Of a DNA stretch of 64,000 nt, positions 47,533 to 58,274 are shown in pieces; position 1 is the stretch's first letter; each line of letters opens with the position of its first letter. The position numbers and the translations under genes are program-made. The DNA lies in assembly GCF_963855985.1 (NCBI RefSeq), contig NC_087092.1, positions 7,254,001-7,318,000 of the forward strand, in the 5' to 3' direction. The stretch comes from Ostrinia nubilalis (Eukaryota; Arthropoda; Insecta; Lepidoptera; Crambidae). The notes under the pieces are model-generated. The model was not told the DNA's origin, searched no databases, and saw only the letters and a program-made list of their open reading frames with translations.

Positions 47533-47646
47533 AAGGCTGAGTTGCACCATCTAACTTTAACCGTGACTATAACGTTGTGTTTTGTATAGAGTTTAACAGA
47601 CTTTTTACGTTTGTTAAAGTTAAAGTTAGATGGTGCAATCCAACCT
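47533..47646. mobile_element. Short MITE (GCACCATxTxACTTTAAC family), copy 2
   Basis: It opens AAGGCTGAGTTGCACCATCT and closes AGATGGTGCAATCCAACCT. Inverted repeats extend about 27 bp on each side. It has the same interior landmarks as the copies at 35973 and 47723 (TTTAACAGACTTTTTACG). Confidence 0.82.
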
Positions 47647-47722
47647 AAATGTGGACGACATGTACCTATGATCATTATCTAAGACAAGTTAGTAACATGA
47701 TACGTTTGCAAATAAAAACCCT

Positions 47723-47847
47723 AAAGCTAAGTTGCACCACCTAGTTTTGACCGTATCTATAGCGATAACCGGTGTTTTTTATATGCATTTTGACAGATTT
47801 TTGACGTTTGTTAAAGTTGAACTAAGATGGTGCAACCCAGTCTAAGA
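47723..47847. mobile_element. Short MITE (GCACCATxTxACTTTAAC family), copy 3
   Basis: It opens AAAGCTAAGTTGCACCACCT and closes AAGATGGTGCAACCCAGTCT. It lies 76 bp beyond copy 2 in the same orientation, so the two could form paired hairpins in a transcript. They differ enough to be separate insertions rather than a recent duplication. Confidence 0.82.
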
Positions 47848-48210
47848 TTCCGTCTACTAACCGTCAGTTTATAGCCAAGCGAATGTAACACCGCTCTACC
47901 ACAGGCTCTACCCCTCGCTCCTACATGTCACTTTCCTCATCTTGGTTAATAAAATCATGATTTACAATATTTCGTAACATTACGATTGGTAACATTATCC
48001 AAGGTATGTAGGATCCGGTTGACTTCAGACTCAACTTTCAACTTCAGAAGAATTACACTGGTCAACAAAAAAAAATAAAATTGTTTGTTTCCTGTGATTT
48101 TTTTTCTGTTTCTATCTCAAATTGACGCATATTTTTTAAATATGGCAACAGTTTTTCTCTAACAGCTTTTGTTTTTAAGTTATAGCTATTTATTTATTTA
48201 AAACTTATAT
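47848..48210. other. No gene recognised
   Basis: Short AT-rich gap between the MITE pair and the second nested stack. Nothing supported. Confidence 0.5.
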
Positions 48211-48992
48211 GTGTTACGGCTAAAGATAGGTGTGAACATAAACTTAAGATTAGCCGGCTAAACTTAAGTTTATCTTCGACGAGGTGTTAATGTTAGTTTC
48301 TTCTATCTTTAGCCGGCTAAACTTAAGTGTAACCGCAGGCCCTTGGCTAAAAATGTAGAAGGAAATGGAAAAGGAAACAATGTAATAATGTTTATTATTT
48401 TGACACGAAAACTTTATTAACACGTTCCGACGCTGTACTCCAGTCCACTATGACACTAACAATCTTCACATAAATGTTTCATACACCTATACCCGTACTG
48501 TTGTTCACAATATTTTGCAACAACAAGTCTGCTCTCTATGAAACTCTAATGTAAAATCGACGGTTGTTGCCGTAGTGATTTTTAGATTGATTTTCGTGAA
48601 AACGGCGAGACCCGTACTGCCATAATATTAATGAATTCCACCTTTACTGTATGTGCCGTTACCGCGGCGGAACGTGTTAAAAAATAATCACTTTCATTAC
48701 ACATAATTTTTTGTACCTATGTAGGTATTCAAAATTACAATTATTACAATAACAAAATATTAATCACTTAAAACAATATCTACCTAATCATTAAAATAAA
48801 ATAATATGGAACCATTTGGTCGTTACAATTGAATCTTCTGTAGGTACCTATTTAAAATTACAAAATAAAACAAAATAAAACTGCGCGCACGTTGTCCCCC
48901 CACCGCCCCCTCAAGCCCTCCGCCGGCCTGGCGCGCCCATCGAATACATTTTTAGCCGTTTCGTTTTGGCTAATGTGCACATTAGCCGGCTA

Positions 48993-50138
48993 AGGCCCAG
49001 TTTCACCATACTCTGTTAGTTATTCTCTAAATGGGACATTACTTAACCAGTCATTAAAGTTAACAGGGGTGCTAACAGCACTGTTAAATTTTCGTGTCCC
49101 ATGGTATTATTTTAACAGACCATTACGAAATCATACATTAAGTGAATGGAGTCTCAAATCATTCACTCACTTTCTAAACCGACCAAAACAAAATGTCATT
49201 GTATGTAATAGAATTGCTTCGAAAACGAGCACTATTCTCTTCAGTCGTATAATATTTTTGTGACATGTAAGGCGACTGATTTAAATACCACGTATTTTGT
49301 AGAATTCATCAGAAATCGGGTTGCATTTCATTTTGCTGGTTGAATAAATGTCAAACATTTGTTTTTTGTGTGACTGTGTCGGTGAGTTTGAGCAAGATTG
49401 TCTTCAATGGATTCCAACACATCCAAAACAGATTCTTTCGAAAGTCGAAATCTTGTGCGACATATTCTTCGAATAATGACGCCGTGCTTTTAAATATTTT
49501 GGGTCGTCGTACTATACAGTGTGTTTGGGATACATAAAAATTGTTTGTATTTCCTATGTGCCCGTCTTACAGATAAATAAAAATTTGCATTTGTAAACCA
49601 ATATACCAATAATAATTATGTGTCATTAAAAATGAAAAAACTTAAAAAAAATTATGAATTTTAGTTTTTGTCAAAAAATTCAGTTTTGACGGGCACATAA
49701 GAAATAAATAACATTTTTGTGTAGTCACATAAAAATAAATTTCAAAAATTAAGCCCTTCCCCCATTCCAAGAGGAGGGGGGTAGGCCTACATATTATAGG
49801 AGCATTTTTGTCGATAAAATTTACATAATAACATCGCCCTAAATTATCGCTAGCCCTATCCCAAACACACTGTATAGACCAAATTGTCTAAAACTTCCAA
49901 AGGATCCTCGTTTTCGAAAATAAAATTGTACGCCATTGCGATCCTGTTCCTGTGTGACAGTAAACTAACAGCCTGTTACCCATCTAACGGACCTAATGAG
50001 CAGCAATTAAGTTTAACAACGGATTACGGATATTAAACATTCGTTAAAACATGGTGGGACATTCAATAACCTTAACAGTCTGTTAAATGATTTAACAGGG
50101 GTGTTAATTAGTTAACATTGTATGGTGAAATTGGGTCT
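48993..50138. mobile_element. Middle nested element with CCCAGTTTCACCATAC ends
   Basis: The left end GGCCCAGTTTCACCATAC and right end GTATGGTGAAATTGGGTC are complementary with one mismatch or so. Inside them, on both sides, lie further inverted GTTAACAG-type sequences (49060-49075 and 50075-50110). It lies entirely between the outer arms. Confidence 0.75.
49513..49876. mobile_element. Innermost nested MITE, 364 bp
   Basis: The ends TATACAGTGTGTTTGGGATA and TATCCCAAACACACTGTATA are perfect over 20 bp and contain TA at the edge, as in mariner-type MITEs. An inner pair, TATGTGCCCGTC near 49554 and GACGGGCACATA near 49688, is also present. This is the third level of the stack. Confidence 0.85.
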
Positions 50139-50263
50139 AAAGATGGAATATCACGACGCAAACTAACATGCTATCGAACTTTAGCTGCTTCTCGAAGATA
50201 AACTTAAGTTTAGCCGGCTAATCTTAAGTTTATGTTCACAACTATCTTTAGCCGTAACATATG

Positions 50264-50508
50264 CACATAGAACGGTGTACATAAGGCGGACTTAATGCCT
50301 TTCGGCATTTTCTGCCATTCAACCTTAGGGCCAAACTGAGAATAAAGTAGGCGGTATAGAATTAATACGAATTTAGAAAAAAAAAATTACATAAATAACA
50401 TATGAATACATACATAGACACATACATATATAATAATAGGATGGATGACAAAGGGAGAAAAAAAAAGAGAAGGAAAAAAAAAGGGGAAAAAAGGAGGTTG
50501 AACAGAAA
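50264..50508 (-). other. Probable 3' untranslated tail of the LINE fragment
   Basis: A minus-strand pyrimidine-rich stretch (runs of T and CT at 50455-50495) and a TATG/CATA-rich repeat at 50395-50435 follow the LINE stop codon. This is the position expected for a 3' UTR. No target duplication could be identified. Confidence 0.4.
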
Positions 50509-51109
50509 TCATGAAGATGAAACACTATCGAGAAAATGTTTGCGCACATGAAATTTAAAGGTGGACTTGCTGGGAGCCTGCCTGACGTTTTCAGGGAGAA
50601 CCGTTCCAAAGACGAATGGAATGTAGAAGAAAAGAGTTGGAAAGAAAACCAGTACGATGAGAAGGAGTGGAAAGAAGAAGCGTATTAGAGGAACGTAGTT
50701 GACGAGAGTGAGTTGAACTGAGGAGCGTATATTGGGATTTTAGGTAAGAAGGAGAATTTGGATTGTTTAAGATTGAAAAAAGTGTTAAAAGGATTCTGAC
50801 TTTTCGTCGAAAAGGTATAGGTAACCATTGAAGCTTAGACCGGAATGAGGAAATGTGGTCATATTTGCGCAAGCAGAATATAAACCGGATACAGTTGTTG
50901 AGGAGCCGGTCTAGCTTATTGACATGAATTTGGTTTAGGTCAGGATAACATACATCAGCATAATCTATGACCGGAAGAATAAGGGTATGGACAAGGGAGA
51001 TTTTGGTCTTAATTGGAAGGAAGTATTTCAGTCTGCAAAGGGAACGCAATCTGGCGATGACCCTCCGACTTATCTCAGATACGTGAGTTAGTGAGCTATC
51101 TACCCTCAT
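50509..51109 (-). pseudogene. Non-LTR retrotransposon reverse transcriptase, C-terminal end
   Basis: A 172-codon minus-strand frame reads as the region C-terminal to the reverse transcriptase core: LVHTLILPVIDYADVCY, then LDRLLNNCIRFIF, then LQWLPIPFRRKVR, then IRLWNGSP. This set is typical of Jockey/CR1-group LINEs. At about 50593-50597 one extra base shifts the frame. Past it the other frame continues for about 28 codons to a TGA at 50509-50511, restoring a normal-looking C-terminus. The 5' part (endonuclease and catalytic core) is absent, as in a truncated insertion. Confidence 0.82.
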
Positions 51110-51445
51110 TTAATATTTTTACTTAGATTTTTGATTTAATTGGACAAAAAAAATATTTTGTGGGTTTTTTCGATATTGCTTCGTTATGAAGATGTGTGCT
51201 TAATCCAGATGGCTTCTGCTATGTTTGTGGTAAATATAATATTTGAAAAACATCGAAAACCTCTGTCGGACTGGATGAAAACTGCGTAACATCGATACTT
51301 TAATTTAATATTTGAAATTAAGTAATCAAGACCACAAATGGGTCATTTGTGTTCTGAGAATAGGTAACATCTTTTAGGCCAACAAGGGGGCTACACAAAA
51401 TTCCCGTTCCATGTGTCTCTGGAATAGTCGTAACAAACAATAGCA

Positions 51446-52050
51446 TTGGTTACAAAAAAATTGAAAAGTCGGCTTCCCGCACACACAACTTTTAGCTCTT
51501 CAGCTAAAGTTGATACAAACAATTTTATAAACGTGCCTTTAGTTAGCCAAGACCGTATCACCGTACTTCCACCACTTTATATTAAGCTCAGCATCTTGAA
51601 ACAGTTTGTGAAGGCGCTTGACAAAAGTGACGAATGTTTTAATTTTCTTTCACGCAATTTTTCAGGAATAAGCACAGAAAACTTAAAAGCTGGTAATTTT
51701 TGATGGGACTCACATTAGACAACTGGTGAATGATCGTTATTTTAAGAAATCAATGAGTAAAGTCCAGTCCTAAGCTTAAAATGATTTTTTTTTGGTTATA
51801 AGTAATTTCCTAAGCAAAAAGAGATTTTTGAGAGCATGCTATCCAACTTGCAAGAGCTAGGGTGCAACATGGGCATAAAAATACACTTCATGTACTCGCA
51901 TTAACATCGATTTCCACAAAATGTGGATGATTTTAGTGAGGAGCAGGATAAAAGTTTTCATTGGAATTTTCTGTCAATGGAAGAAGGTTATCAGGGGCGT
52001 GGTGTTCATATATGAATGGCAGACCATTGCTGGAGTTTGCAACGATATCT
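51446..52050 (+). pseudogene. Decayed ORF of a mobile-element-like family
   Basis: The first frame (51446-51703) includes VLPPLYIKLSILKQFVKALD and ends near LSTENLKAG-type sequence (here ISTENLKAGNF). After a stop and a shift, pieces such as HIRQLVND, LGCNMGIKIHF and, beyond another shift, GDFSEEQ and SMEEGYQGRG follow in order to about 52050. I recall the same order of motifs in many multi-copy insect ORFs of unknown function, which suggests a transposon-borne protein. At least three frame breaks make it non-functional. I cannot name the element class. Confidence 0.6.
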
Positions 52051-53204
52051 ACTCAAACTTGCCTATTCAAGGAAATCATATAAAAGATCATTTGCTAGTG
52101 TTCAATAGAAGTTTTATTAGCACAATGTATAATTTTTCTTTTTTTTGTCAAAATAATAAAACTCTATATTTTAAAAAGTAAAGCTGTTGGCGATCTCCCA
52201 GTATTTTTTTCATAATCAGGGCAATAGAAATACCCAATAACAGAAAAAAAATTTAAGGAAAAAAAACATGTGTTGACCAGTGTTACCCATCGTCTCCAAA
52301 TTGTATATTATGAAGAGAACCAAACGACATAGGCGTGGTCCCAACAAAATTGGACAATGTATGACTACTTTAACACTTAATTATGACGCAAAAGAACTTA
52401 TGAAACCTTCTAAACTTTTTTCCTACGAGTATTTTGTAACAAATTGAAATAAATCAATTTATTATCCACTGGTTGAGTCTCTACAAATAAATGAAACTTT
52501 GTCTTCTTATCGTGTGGGCAGTAATCGATCTATTAAATGAAACTTTATTGGTATGTCTTGGCTAGTTGCCCAGATAAATGTATCAATGGAAGGAACAGTT
52601 AATATTTGCTTGGAGGAACTCGTTATTGAAGCTTTATTGGATCTAGAGTCAATAAGAGCAAAGAGGATTATCAAACATTTGATCAAGAATGGGTAAAGTA
52701 TTCTACAATTCCATTGCATTTTATGTTATTATATTGAAAGAATAGTGGATTCCACTTGGATATTTTTTTTATTAAATATAGTAGCAGTAGTAGAAGAAAC
52801 TCCATTCGTGTTGCTGTGCGGACTGCAAATATTTTTAGTTGTTTTTCGCAAGAACTTTCAAAATCAGATTAGATAAAACCAGTAGCTTTCAGTAGTTTAT
52901 TATAATTACTAACTAACTAATAATATTACCACGTCTGTCTGTATTGTATAAAACGTTAGTACAGATGAATATTATCTTAGCTGACTCGACCCATACGTTC
53001 TGCAGATATTGAAGTGTTAACGTATGTCAAGATATCAAATCTCTTACTGTGGTAACAAGTAATTATTGGGTGATTTATTGTTATTATCTGTAAAGTTTGC
53101 GTTATCATACCTTTATTAAGTAATAAAAAAATGATTTATTAATCGAGTCACCTTTATTTAATCTTGACTGTATTCACTCGTATTTATTAATTTGTTTCAT
53201 TGAT
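52051..53204. other. No gene recognised
   Basis: AT-rich DNA. A 70-codon minus-strand frame at 52507-52719 has no domain or splice context. Confidence 0.45.
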
Positions 53205-53365
53205 GAGTGCTTTCACATTTAGGCGATTTAGCAGCGCGACATACGCGCGACAGACGCGCTGCCGAAAATTTCATACTATGTGACAGCGGATGCATGCCTT
53301 CACATTACAAAAACGCCGCTGCCGCGCTGCTGTCGCGCTTCTAACGCCCTAATGTGAAAGCGCTC
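53205..53365. mobile_element. MITE, 161 bp
   Basis: The ends GAGTGCTTTCACATTTAGGC(G) and CGCCCTAATGTGAAAGCGCTC are inverted repeats of 21 bp with two mismatches. The interior is rich in GCGC and CGCGAC motifs, unlike the flanks. Confidence 0.78.
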
Positions 53366-53399
53366 TAAGTATGTATAACAAACTTCAAATAGCTTTCGT

Positions 53400-53640
53400 T
53401 TGTACGCTCAGTTTCGCAGTCGCAGATGTGTTCTCAGCCTAAGCTTGTTTTCCAGTCTGGTGTGCATTGTGCATCGTGTTGCGCAAGCGGTGACGTCACA
53501 AGGATAATAGTGCTCGCCTTGACCTTAGGCTAACGCGCGCGAGCGGCGTCTGCGCTTACATAACGCTTGCACAGGAAACGGAGCGTATGCACGATGCACT
53601 AGAGCATAGAAGCGTTTTATTCACGTTCAGTATGATCGTT
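53400..53640. promoter_or_regulatory. CpG-rich island without a reading frame
   Basis: A compact GC-richer block in AT-rich surroundings. It holds a perfect CRE-type palindrome, TGACGTCA, at 53491-53498 and several GCGC motifs. It could be a promoter or an old repeat. No adjacent exon is recognisable on either strand. Confidence 0.2.
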
Positions 53641-55263
53641 TAGGAAGTTTAGAAGCGTTATTAAGAAGTGAAGCATTTTTGTAGATTTGTTGGCGCGTTT
53701 TATTATACGTAGTCGTAGTAGGTTCAGATCTTTTGAAGTTGAAGTTTTCTATTTTATAGTTTTGCCTGTCATTATTCTTTAGCAATTTTCTCAATTACCT
53801 GATTTTGCGCGCAGATGGAGATTAAACGGCTTAGAGAGTAGTCAGATTTAAGGCTATTTATTATAACTACACAAATGAAAATGTTTCCTCTTTAGAATAA
53901 AATTACAATAAAGATTAAGATCAGATTATTGTTATTCATGAAGGACAACCTTTGGACAGACAGTCATGACAAAAAGGTAAAGAATAATGCAGGTAGAGCA
54001 TATTCATTTCTGGATTTGCAGTAGGTATTTAAATTCTTACCCCTTGTTGATCACTGTTTTAAAATGATATTTTCATACTAAACATCACTTTAAAACACTG
54101 TTCAACGAGCGTGTAAGTTTTAGTAAGGGGGTTAAAATTTTGGTAATGAAGATCTACCTATACCTATCCAAGACTAAGCAGCCACTTTCGCGTGCTAGGA
54201 AAAGGTAGTTAGTAAAGTGGCTGATCTTTTAGAGCTATCTGATCAATCTGATTATTGTCATATAGAGCTGTCATCGTGCGGGAGCCGGCTCTATAGGCCA
54301 GGGTTGAAGCCAACAACACCGAACCACGTGCTGGTTAGCCTTCTCAGATAATCACAAACACGAGCAAGTTTGATGACCTTACGGAAGTTTCTCATGTCAT
54401 TAAAGGCAGCAATGTCAATTACCTTGAATATTTAAATATGGCAACAATAACAAATACCATTATAAATTATTTATACGGCGTGTGATACCCACACACTAAT
54501 TGTTCGGCATATGTCAACCATGTGGTAATCAGTGAAGGAAGTGCATAGATTGTTGGCGACCTCTGATTGGCATTACCTTGATTTCTAACATGTTTATTTT
54601 ATTTATATTTAGACAAACCCAAAACATCTGATCTCGCTATAAGTAGGTCCACATACAATATGGTTTGAGACCCTTGTTGGTAATAAAAACAAACCATAAA
54701 AAGTATTGCAGGTGCTTTAAAGCCAGATCACAAAGCGATAAGTTATAAACTAAAAGTAACTACCTCGAGTAGGATACATTATCCTTAAGTTTTACTCGTA
54801 ATACAGAACAAGTAGTAAGTATGCTTGTTCTGAAATTTCCCAGCTAGGGTTATTGTCATTCTGGAAAAGCGTCATAGTAGGTATTGTTTCAACATGGGAT
54901 TGCTAAAGAAACCCATGAAACAATTTTAGACTTTTCATGAATAACTTAAAATAACAACTCTTAGCAGATTGACGCTAGCTTTGGAAGTATTTAGCAAAGA
55001 TATTAGGAAGGTACTTACTTAGTATTATTATGTTGGCTGATAGATACAATAGAGACAGATGTTTTCGTGCAATTACCACATAATCGTAATCTTCCGCAAA
55101 CCTTTGAACCCATAATGCTTCCGCGACGATAGCTGCAATGTGCCCTTGACTCAGTTATCATTATTATTAACAAACTACAACATTATTAAGTATATTTAAT
55201 AGTAACCAGCAAGTTTGTATAACTGTAGGTTACTTATGGGTTCGTTCATCCGTTCGTTCGTTT
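53641..55263. other. No gene recognised
   Basis: AT-rich sequence with no supported frame, RNA gene or inverted repeat. Confidence 0.5.
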
Positions 55264-55378
55264 CAGCCAAATGACCTCCTCCAAGGTTTTCCACAATAAA
55301 CGATCCTCCGCTGCCCGCATCCAGGCTATTCCCGCGACCTTCACCAGATCGTCGGTCCACCTAGTAGGAGGCCCGTGG
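55264..55378 (-). mobile_element. RTE-type LINE tail, internally deleted
   Basis: Same subfamily as 28025-28207 (GTTTTCCACAAT, CGCTGCCCGCATCCAGGCT, AGATCGTCGGTCCACCTAGT). It lacks about 20 bp near the stop codon and another piece before GGCCCGTGG. No target duplication is visible. The 63-codon plus-strand frame is its complement and not a gene. Confidence 0.72.
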
Positions 55379-56180
55379 TCGCCACTCGAGAACTTATCTG
55401 CCCCAACTACTTACGGGTACTTGCTACTTACGGGTATTTCCTTGCAAAACATAAGATATTAAATTTCCAAGTAAGTAGGTACTTATTTATGCGTGTTAAG
55501 TGCAGAAATAGATTGAGCATACCAAGGGCTGTTTCACTACTTGGTTAAATCCCTGATAGACCTACGTCTAATCAAACTTAACAATTAACAATGTTATGAA
55601 ATGTAGGTATAATTAGTTTATTTTAATATTTTATTTACATCATAAATCTAATAGTTATCAGGCGCACGCGATTGCCTTAAACTATTTTATTGTTACTATG
55701 AACCTAAAGACAATGCAATAGAAGTCACTTTACAAGCACGTTGAAAAAATATTAATGAAGTGTGACATTTATTGCTGAATAGACGTCATGAATTACCTGT
55801 TTATAGTTTGTTTGAGTAGGAAAATAACGTCGAAGATGCTGGAAAACGAACTTACTAGGGCTTCTGTTGATTTTCTAGTAATTTATTACTTTACACAGCT
55901 GTTTTATCACAAAAAGTCACATTAGTGTCACATTCAAAGACAAAACACAACTCTTTTTCTCTACAGTTATGATGAATTTTATCTTTTAACATTAGAAAAG
56001 GGGGATTTTATTTCTCTAAACTTCATATCCCAGTTGTCCAATGAAATTTTGTGCGAAGTAAAATTTATCAAAAGAAAAAATATTTCAGCGACGTTTAAGA
56101 GAAAACTTAAGATAGATATATTATCATAAAAAAGGGTATCCAATAGTATCCATGTTACCCATTTTACGGTCTTCATGTAC
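55379..56180. other. No gene recognised
   Basis: AT-rich DNA with no feature that I can support. Confidence 0.5.
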
Positions 56181-56673
56181 ATGTTACGGTCAATGTGATA
56201 AATGTGAAAATTGTGAATAATCGCCGGTTATTATGAATAATTACCTCATGATTTGGTAAATGTGATTAATATGAGATCATTTATGTGTGTATAAAACTAA
56301 ATAGGCGGCTTAGAGGTGGCCCAAGTGGCCACCCCCCCGGACCCTAACCTATTTTTCACTATATATCAAAACAACTTATGTTATGGGCATTATATGGCAA
56401 AGTAATGTTACGCAAGAAACAGTCCAAAGTCATTATGCCAAATAATATTAATATATTATTATGATATCAAAACGTTCAAAATGTGTGGCTGTACACCGGC
56501 GCTGTACACGAGCCGGTGTTCTCTTTTATGATATTTGTTAGTATTAAGGTTGCATTATTAAATAATCACTGATAAATGTGATTAATTTATCACTTTTACC
56601 TCGACTGTCGGTAATTATTCATAATAACCGGCGATTATTCATAATTTTCAATTTATTACATTAACCGTAACAT
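56181..56673. mobile_element. MITE, 493 bp, long inverted ends
   Basis: The left end (ATGTTACGGTCAATGTGATA and onward) and right end (complement finishing CCGTAACAT) pair over about 63 bp. The shared core is AATAATCGCCGGTTATTATG. The middle includes a GTGGCCCAAGTGGCCACCC hairpin at 56315-56333. No coding sequence. Confidence 0.82.
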
Positions 56674-58122
56674 AGGTACATATAAAATCATTCATCACTA
56701 ATGATGCAGCCTATCCTAATGTAGAGTCAATTTTCCATCATTTCCCTTTAACTTATGCCTATAACTCGCCTAATCGTGAGTGTACTTTAAACTTGGGAAT
56801 CGTGCAGTTTTTTACACTCATAAATGATACAGTTACATTGTAATATCGATAGCGAAGTGCAACAACGTTCATATTTTGCCCTAGGATCAAATTCGAAGCA
56901 AAACACTGATATCCAGTAGTTAGGTAAGTGTTTTACTACAGTTATTTTTAATACCAATCAATTCTTGGAATACAGATAATAAGTTCAATATCCTATGACG
57001 ATATTACTCTTATTAATCCTTTTGCCGGTAATTCTCCTAACATGTTCCTGTAAACAAATCCAATTTAACGATAGGTAATAAAGCTCGACTTTTAGAAAAC
57101 TTTTGATAAGAATTCATTCACCGACTTGTTTACAGTTATGACTGGTTTTCCTGATTAATTGAAGTTACTCACCTAAGCCACTACTTACCTACATTAAACT
57201 TCGGATAGTTCACGGTCAAAAAAATATTTATAAAAGTGGCGCAATGATCCTAGGCTTGGCTTGATTTATTACGTTCTCTGTGTTGTTAGAATTTAATTAC
57301 AGTATTAAAACCATAATAAAGTCTAACGTAGAGTTTTCAAAAGAACGTTTTGGTTGGAAGTACAATACTTTTTAAAAGCAAATATTGAAATGCTCAATGA
57401 AACAGGAATGGACAATCCAACATAAAAACTTACCATGCAGGGAGGAAATTATTTATCTCAAATTCTCAATCTACTCACATACTGGGATTGCCCATACCGT
57501 AGGATGTACCTTATTATTGTCTGTTAAAATCTGCATCATTACCCACCACCTGCTTGATTCTTGTTAGGCAATGGAAGATGTTTTTTCATTCACAGATGGC
57601 TGTAGCCTAAATTACTTACGGATTAGGTCGATAATGCCAAAGCTAGGGCGTTCTTAACCTAGACCGTGTCTCGTAAACGCAGTCGGATCTTCAAACTTTA
57701 AGAAGCTCTAGGCTTTCTTTATCAAAACTGCCAAGTTTCACAAATAGACTTAAGCAAAGATTACTTTGACCATGTCTGCGGAGTTCGAGCCAAGACTGCT
57801 TTATGCCTATAGAAATAAAGCCTTTTGGTCTATAGCCAAATCTGTCAAAGCGAACTTCTCTTGTGTCTCCTATAATACTGACAATCAAGTTCGATGGCAC
57901 CATGATGCTTTGCGAAAGATAAGTAAGCAGATATTTTGGCTCTTAGAAGTAATTCTCTACTGGGTGTGAGTACACACCCCATCCTGCCACACTGAATTTC
58001 ATCTGTTTGAGATTAACATACGCCACATTACGCAATCTGCAAGTATTTTAACATCATCAATATAGGTTTCACCAGAGTCGAAGTTTTTACTGTTTAGCAT
58101 TATTAATTATGTAAGTAGGTAT
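56674..58122. other. No gene recognised
   Basis: AT-rich. Overlapping frames at 57691-57969 on both strands look slightly protein-like but match nothing that I recognise. Confidence 0.4.
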
Positions 58123-58132
58123 ATGCTACCCA

Positions 58133-58264
58133 CAAGCTGGATCGACGACCTCATAAAGGTAGCAGGAAGGCGCTGGATGCAGGCCGCTACCAACCGGTCA
58201 TTGTGAAAATCATTGGGGGAGGCCTATGTTCAGCAGTGGACGTCCTATGGCTGAAATGATGATG
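58133..58264 (+). mobile_element. 5'-truncated RTE-type LINE tail with 10-bp target duplication
   Basis: A plus-strand frame reads WIDDLIKVAGRRWMQAATNR, then a premature TGA at 58204-58206 where relatives have tryptophan, then KSLGEAYVQQWTSYG with stop at 58252-58254 and an (ATG)n tail. Direct repeats ATGCTACCCA lie at 58123-58132 and 58265-58274. It belongs to the same subfamily as 62120-62225, distinct from 28025 and 55264. Confidence 0.85.
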
Positions 58265-58274
58265 ATGCTACCCA

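Larger units (their letters stand above)
48211..50260. mobile_element. Outer 2.05-kb element with AGCCGGCTAA inverted ends
   Basis: The left end (48211-48285) and right end (50185-50260) are inverted repeats of about 75 bp, containing GTTACGGCTAAAGATAG, AACATAAACTTAAG and TTAGCCGGCTAA. A third AGCCGGCTAAACTTAAG copy lies at 48311-48327 and a partial one at 48980-48990, so the arm itself is internally repetitive. No transposase frame is recognisable. Confidence 0.8.

Noticed and set aside
48061..48110. A-rich and T-rich runs as a possible LINE poly(A)
   Set aside because: Homopolymer runs are common throughout the window and no adjacent retroelement sequence was found.
57691..57969. Opposing 67-70 codon frames
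   Set aside because: Frames mirror each other on both strands and neither has a recognised domain.
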